Source of the DNA: Thalassotalea euphylliae
GTDB taxonomy: Bacteria > Pseudomonadota > Gammaproteobacteria > Enterobacterales > Alteromonadaceae
Direction of reading: 5' to 3'
Assembly: GCF_003390375.1 (NCBI RefSeq)
Contig: NZ_QUOT01000001.1
Location: forward strand, 2,046,001-2,110,000
DNA: 64,000 nt
The notes beneath the pieces were generated by a model that saw only the letters and a list, made by a program, of their open reading frames with translations, did not search any database and was not told where the DNA came from. Shown here piece by piece: positions 62,815-64,000 of the stretch; within the stretch, counting starts at the first letter, position 1, and the number at the start of each line of letters is the position of its first letter. A program made the translations under genes and the position numbers.

Positions 62815-63017
62815 TTCTTTCTTCTGCAGGTAAATTTGTTCAGCTCATTTTCCTGCTTATTTTCCTCTATCTTACGTCATCAACTAAAGCTCAACGTATA
62901 ACAATCCTCTTGTTATCGGCTCTCTTTTTGCTCCTAGCTCACAACCAACCGAACACTGCCACTGATGATTTTTTCATCAATTAATTGACACCTGAAATCA
63001 CCAACGCTAACTTATAG

Positions 63018-63029
63018 TCTTATATAAGA
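63018..63029. promoter_or_regulatory. GntR-type operator 4
   Basis: TCTTATATAAGA, 68 bases before the aldo/keto reductase start. It extends the regulon to that gene. Confidence 0.7.
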
Positions 63030-63097
63030 TATAACTTTAATGTTAGGCAATATCTCTAACAGCGGTAACTACTTTTCAATTTCAAAGCGAGTAAGTG

Positions 63098-64000
63098 ATG
63101 GCAACAACGACTATGCCTCAGGTCGGCTTAGGCCTATGGAAGATTGCAAAACAAGACTGTGCACAAACCGTATACGATGCCATTAAGGCGGGTTATCGAC
63201 ATCTTGACAGTGCCTGTGATTACGGCAATGAAATTGAAGTCGGCCAAGGCATTGCCAAGGCCATAGCTGATGGGCTATGTAGCCGTGAAGACCTATGGAT
63301 CACTTCTAAGCTTTGGAATACCTACCACGCACCTGAACATGTGCAACTCGCATTAGAGAAAACCCTTAAAGATCTTGGCGTAGAATACTTAGATCTGTAT
63401 TTAATCCACTTTCCTATTGCTCAAGCCTATGTGCCGATTGAAGAGCGCTATCCACCGGAATGGTTCTTCGATCCAGAGGCAGAGAACCCGAGTATGAAGC
63501 TCGCCCAAGTGCCGCTACATAAAACCTGGGCAGCGATGGAGGAACTGGTCGATAACAGTCTAGTGAAAAATATTGGCATCTGCAATTACAACTCAGCACT
63601 CATGCATGACTTGATGACCTATGCCCGTATTAAACCCTACGCCTTGCAAATTGAATCGCACCCTTACAACACCCAAGAGCGTTTAATTGCCATGGCCAAA
63701 GCCTATGACGTAGAAGTCACAGCATTTTCACCGCTTGGGGCACTCTCGTATTTAGAATTAGATATGGCAGGTGCTGATGAATCCGTACTCACCCAGCCAG
63801 CGGTAGTTGCCGCCGCTGAGCGCTTAGGGAAAACACCAGCACAAGTAGTACTGCGCTGGAACGTGCAGCGGGGCTGCTCAATTATTCCCAAGAGTACCAA
63901 GCTTGAACGTTTAAAAGAAAATATTGCAATTTTCGACTTTGCTCTCAACGACGAAGAGATGACCGCCATTAGCGCATTGAACCTTGATAAGCGCTTTAAT
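63098..64000 (+). CDS. Aldo/keto reductase, xylose-reductase-like, 3' end cut by window
   Basis: The first 301 residues are visible; the frame is still open at base 64000. Features are MPQVGLGLWKI, the catalytic Asp and Tyr in HLDSACDYGNE, Lys in WITSKLWNTYH and His in LYLIHFPIAQ. Later IPKST and IGICNYN match the NADPH-binding part of the xylose reductase group. It may convert D-xylose released by the GH31 enzyme to xylitol. An operator lies upstream, so it is probably in the GntR regulon. Confidence 0.87.
   Translation, partial: MATTTMPQVGLGLWKIAKQDCAQTVYDAIKAGYRHLDSACDYGNEIEVGQGIAKAIADGLCSREDLWITSKLWNTYHAPEHVQLALEKTLKDLGVEYLDLYLIHFPIAQAYVPIEERYPPEWFFDPEAENPSMKLAQVPLHKTWAAMEELVDNSLVKNIGICNYNSALMHDLMTYARIKPYALQIESHPYNTQERLIAMAKAYDVEVTAFSPLGALSYLELDMAGADESVLTQPAVVAAAERLGKTPAQVVLRWNVQRGCSIIPKSTKLERLKENIAIFDFALNDEEMTAISALNLDKRFN

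Noticed and set aside
1..64000. CRISPR array, tRNA or rRNA genes
   Set aside because: No regularly spaced repeats of 25-40 bases, no cloverleaf with T-loop consensus and no rRNA segments were recognised by reading.

Overview
The window looks like chromosomal DNA of a marine gammaproteobacterium of the Alteromonadales, probably Colwelliaceae (Thalassotalea/Colwellia-like). This is inferred from moderate G+C, the mix of TonB receptors, PEP-CTERM proteins, a cyanide-insensitive bd oxidase and a kexin-type protease, and the style of the proteins. No rRNA, tRNA or CRISPR array was recognised. Both ends cut a gene: an RluA-family pseudouridine synthase on the left and an aldo/keto reductase on the right.

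Layout. 1-4.6 kb: pseudouridine synthase, an unknown protein, an acyltransferase-3 membrane protein and a membrane-anchored LytTR regulator. 4.8-8.3 kb: an AT-rich accessory island with a divergent SelO-like protein, an overlapping HlyC/MceI-like small protein, an unknown secreted protein and a run of long inverted repeats. 8.4-16 kb: VOC protein and divergent LysR, an ArsC-ArsR fusion, an OlsF-like ornithine-lipid synthase, an NRDE/DinB pair and an alpha/beta hydrolase. 16.4-21.4 kb: a kexin-like lipoprotein protease with a probable external chaperone, a YncE-like propeller, an NTF2-like protein and a tandem hairpin block. 21.5-25.1 kb: GbsR/MarR regulator and cioAB oxidase.

25.1-32.2 kb: a LytS/LytR-type two-component system divergent from a large esterase lipoprotein, plus a zinc-ribbon transposase-like gene. 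The block is bracketed by an inverted ~40-bp repeat. 32.2-39.9 kb: a cobalamin uptake and salvage locus (btuB, btuF, cobO, cobQ, btuC, btuD), all leftward, with two cobalamin riboswitches. 40-45 kb: a PAS-GGDEF diguanylate cyclase, an unknown membrane protein and topoisomerase III. 45-52.8 kb: three PEP-CTERM proteins, a sulfatase lipoprotein and a TPR histidine kinase with an OmpR-type response regulator. These are tied together by a shared 22-bp direct-repeat box upstream of the PEP-CTERM genes and of the regulator itself. 53-54.7 kb: Tat-exported aldo/keto reductase and a DUF6064-like membrane protein. 54.7-64 kb: a probable alpha-xyloside (xyloglucan fragment) utilisation locus: TonB receptor, SSS symporter, GH31 alpha-xylosidase, GntR/UTRA regulator and a xylose-reductase-like aldo/keto reductase. 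A 12-bp palindrome occurs four times in front of these genes.

The most novel candidates are the SelO-like/HlyC-like/secreted-protein island and the PEP-CTERM regulon box. All function calls rest on reading motifs by eye; no searches were run.
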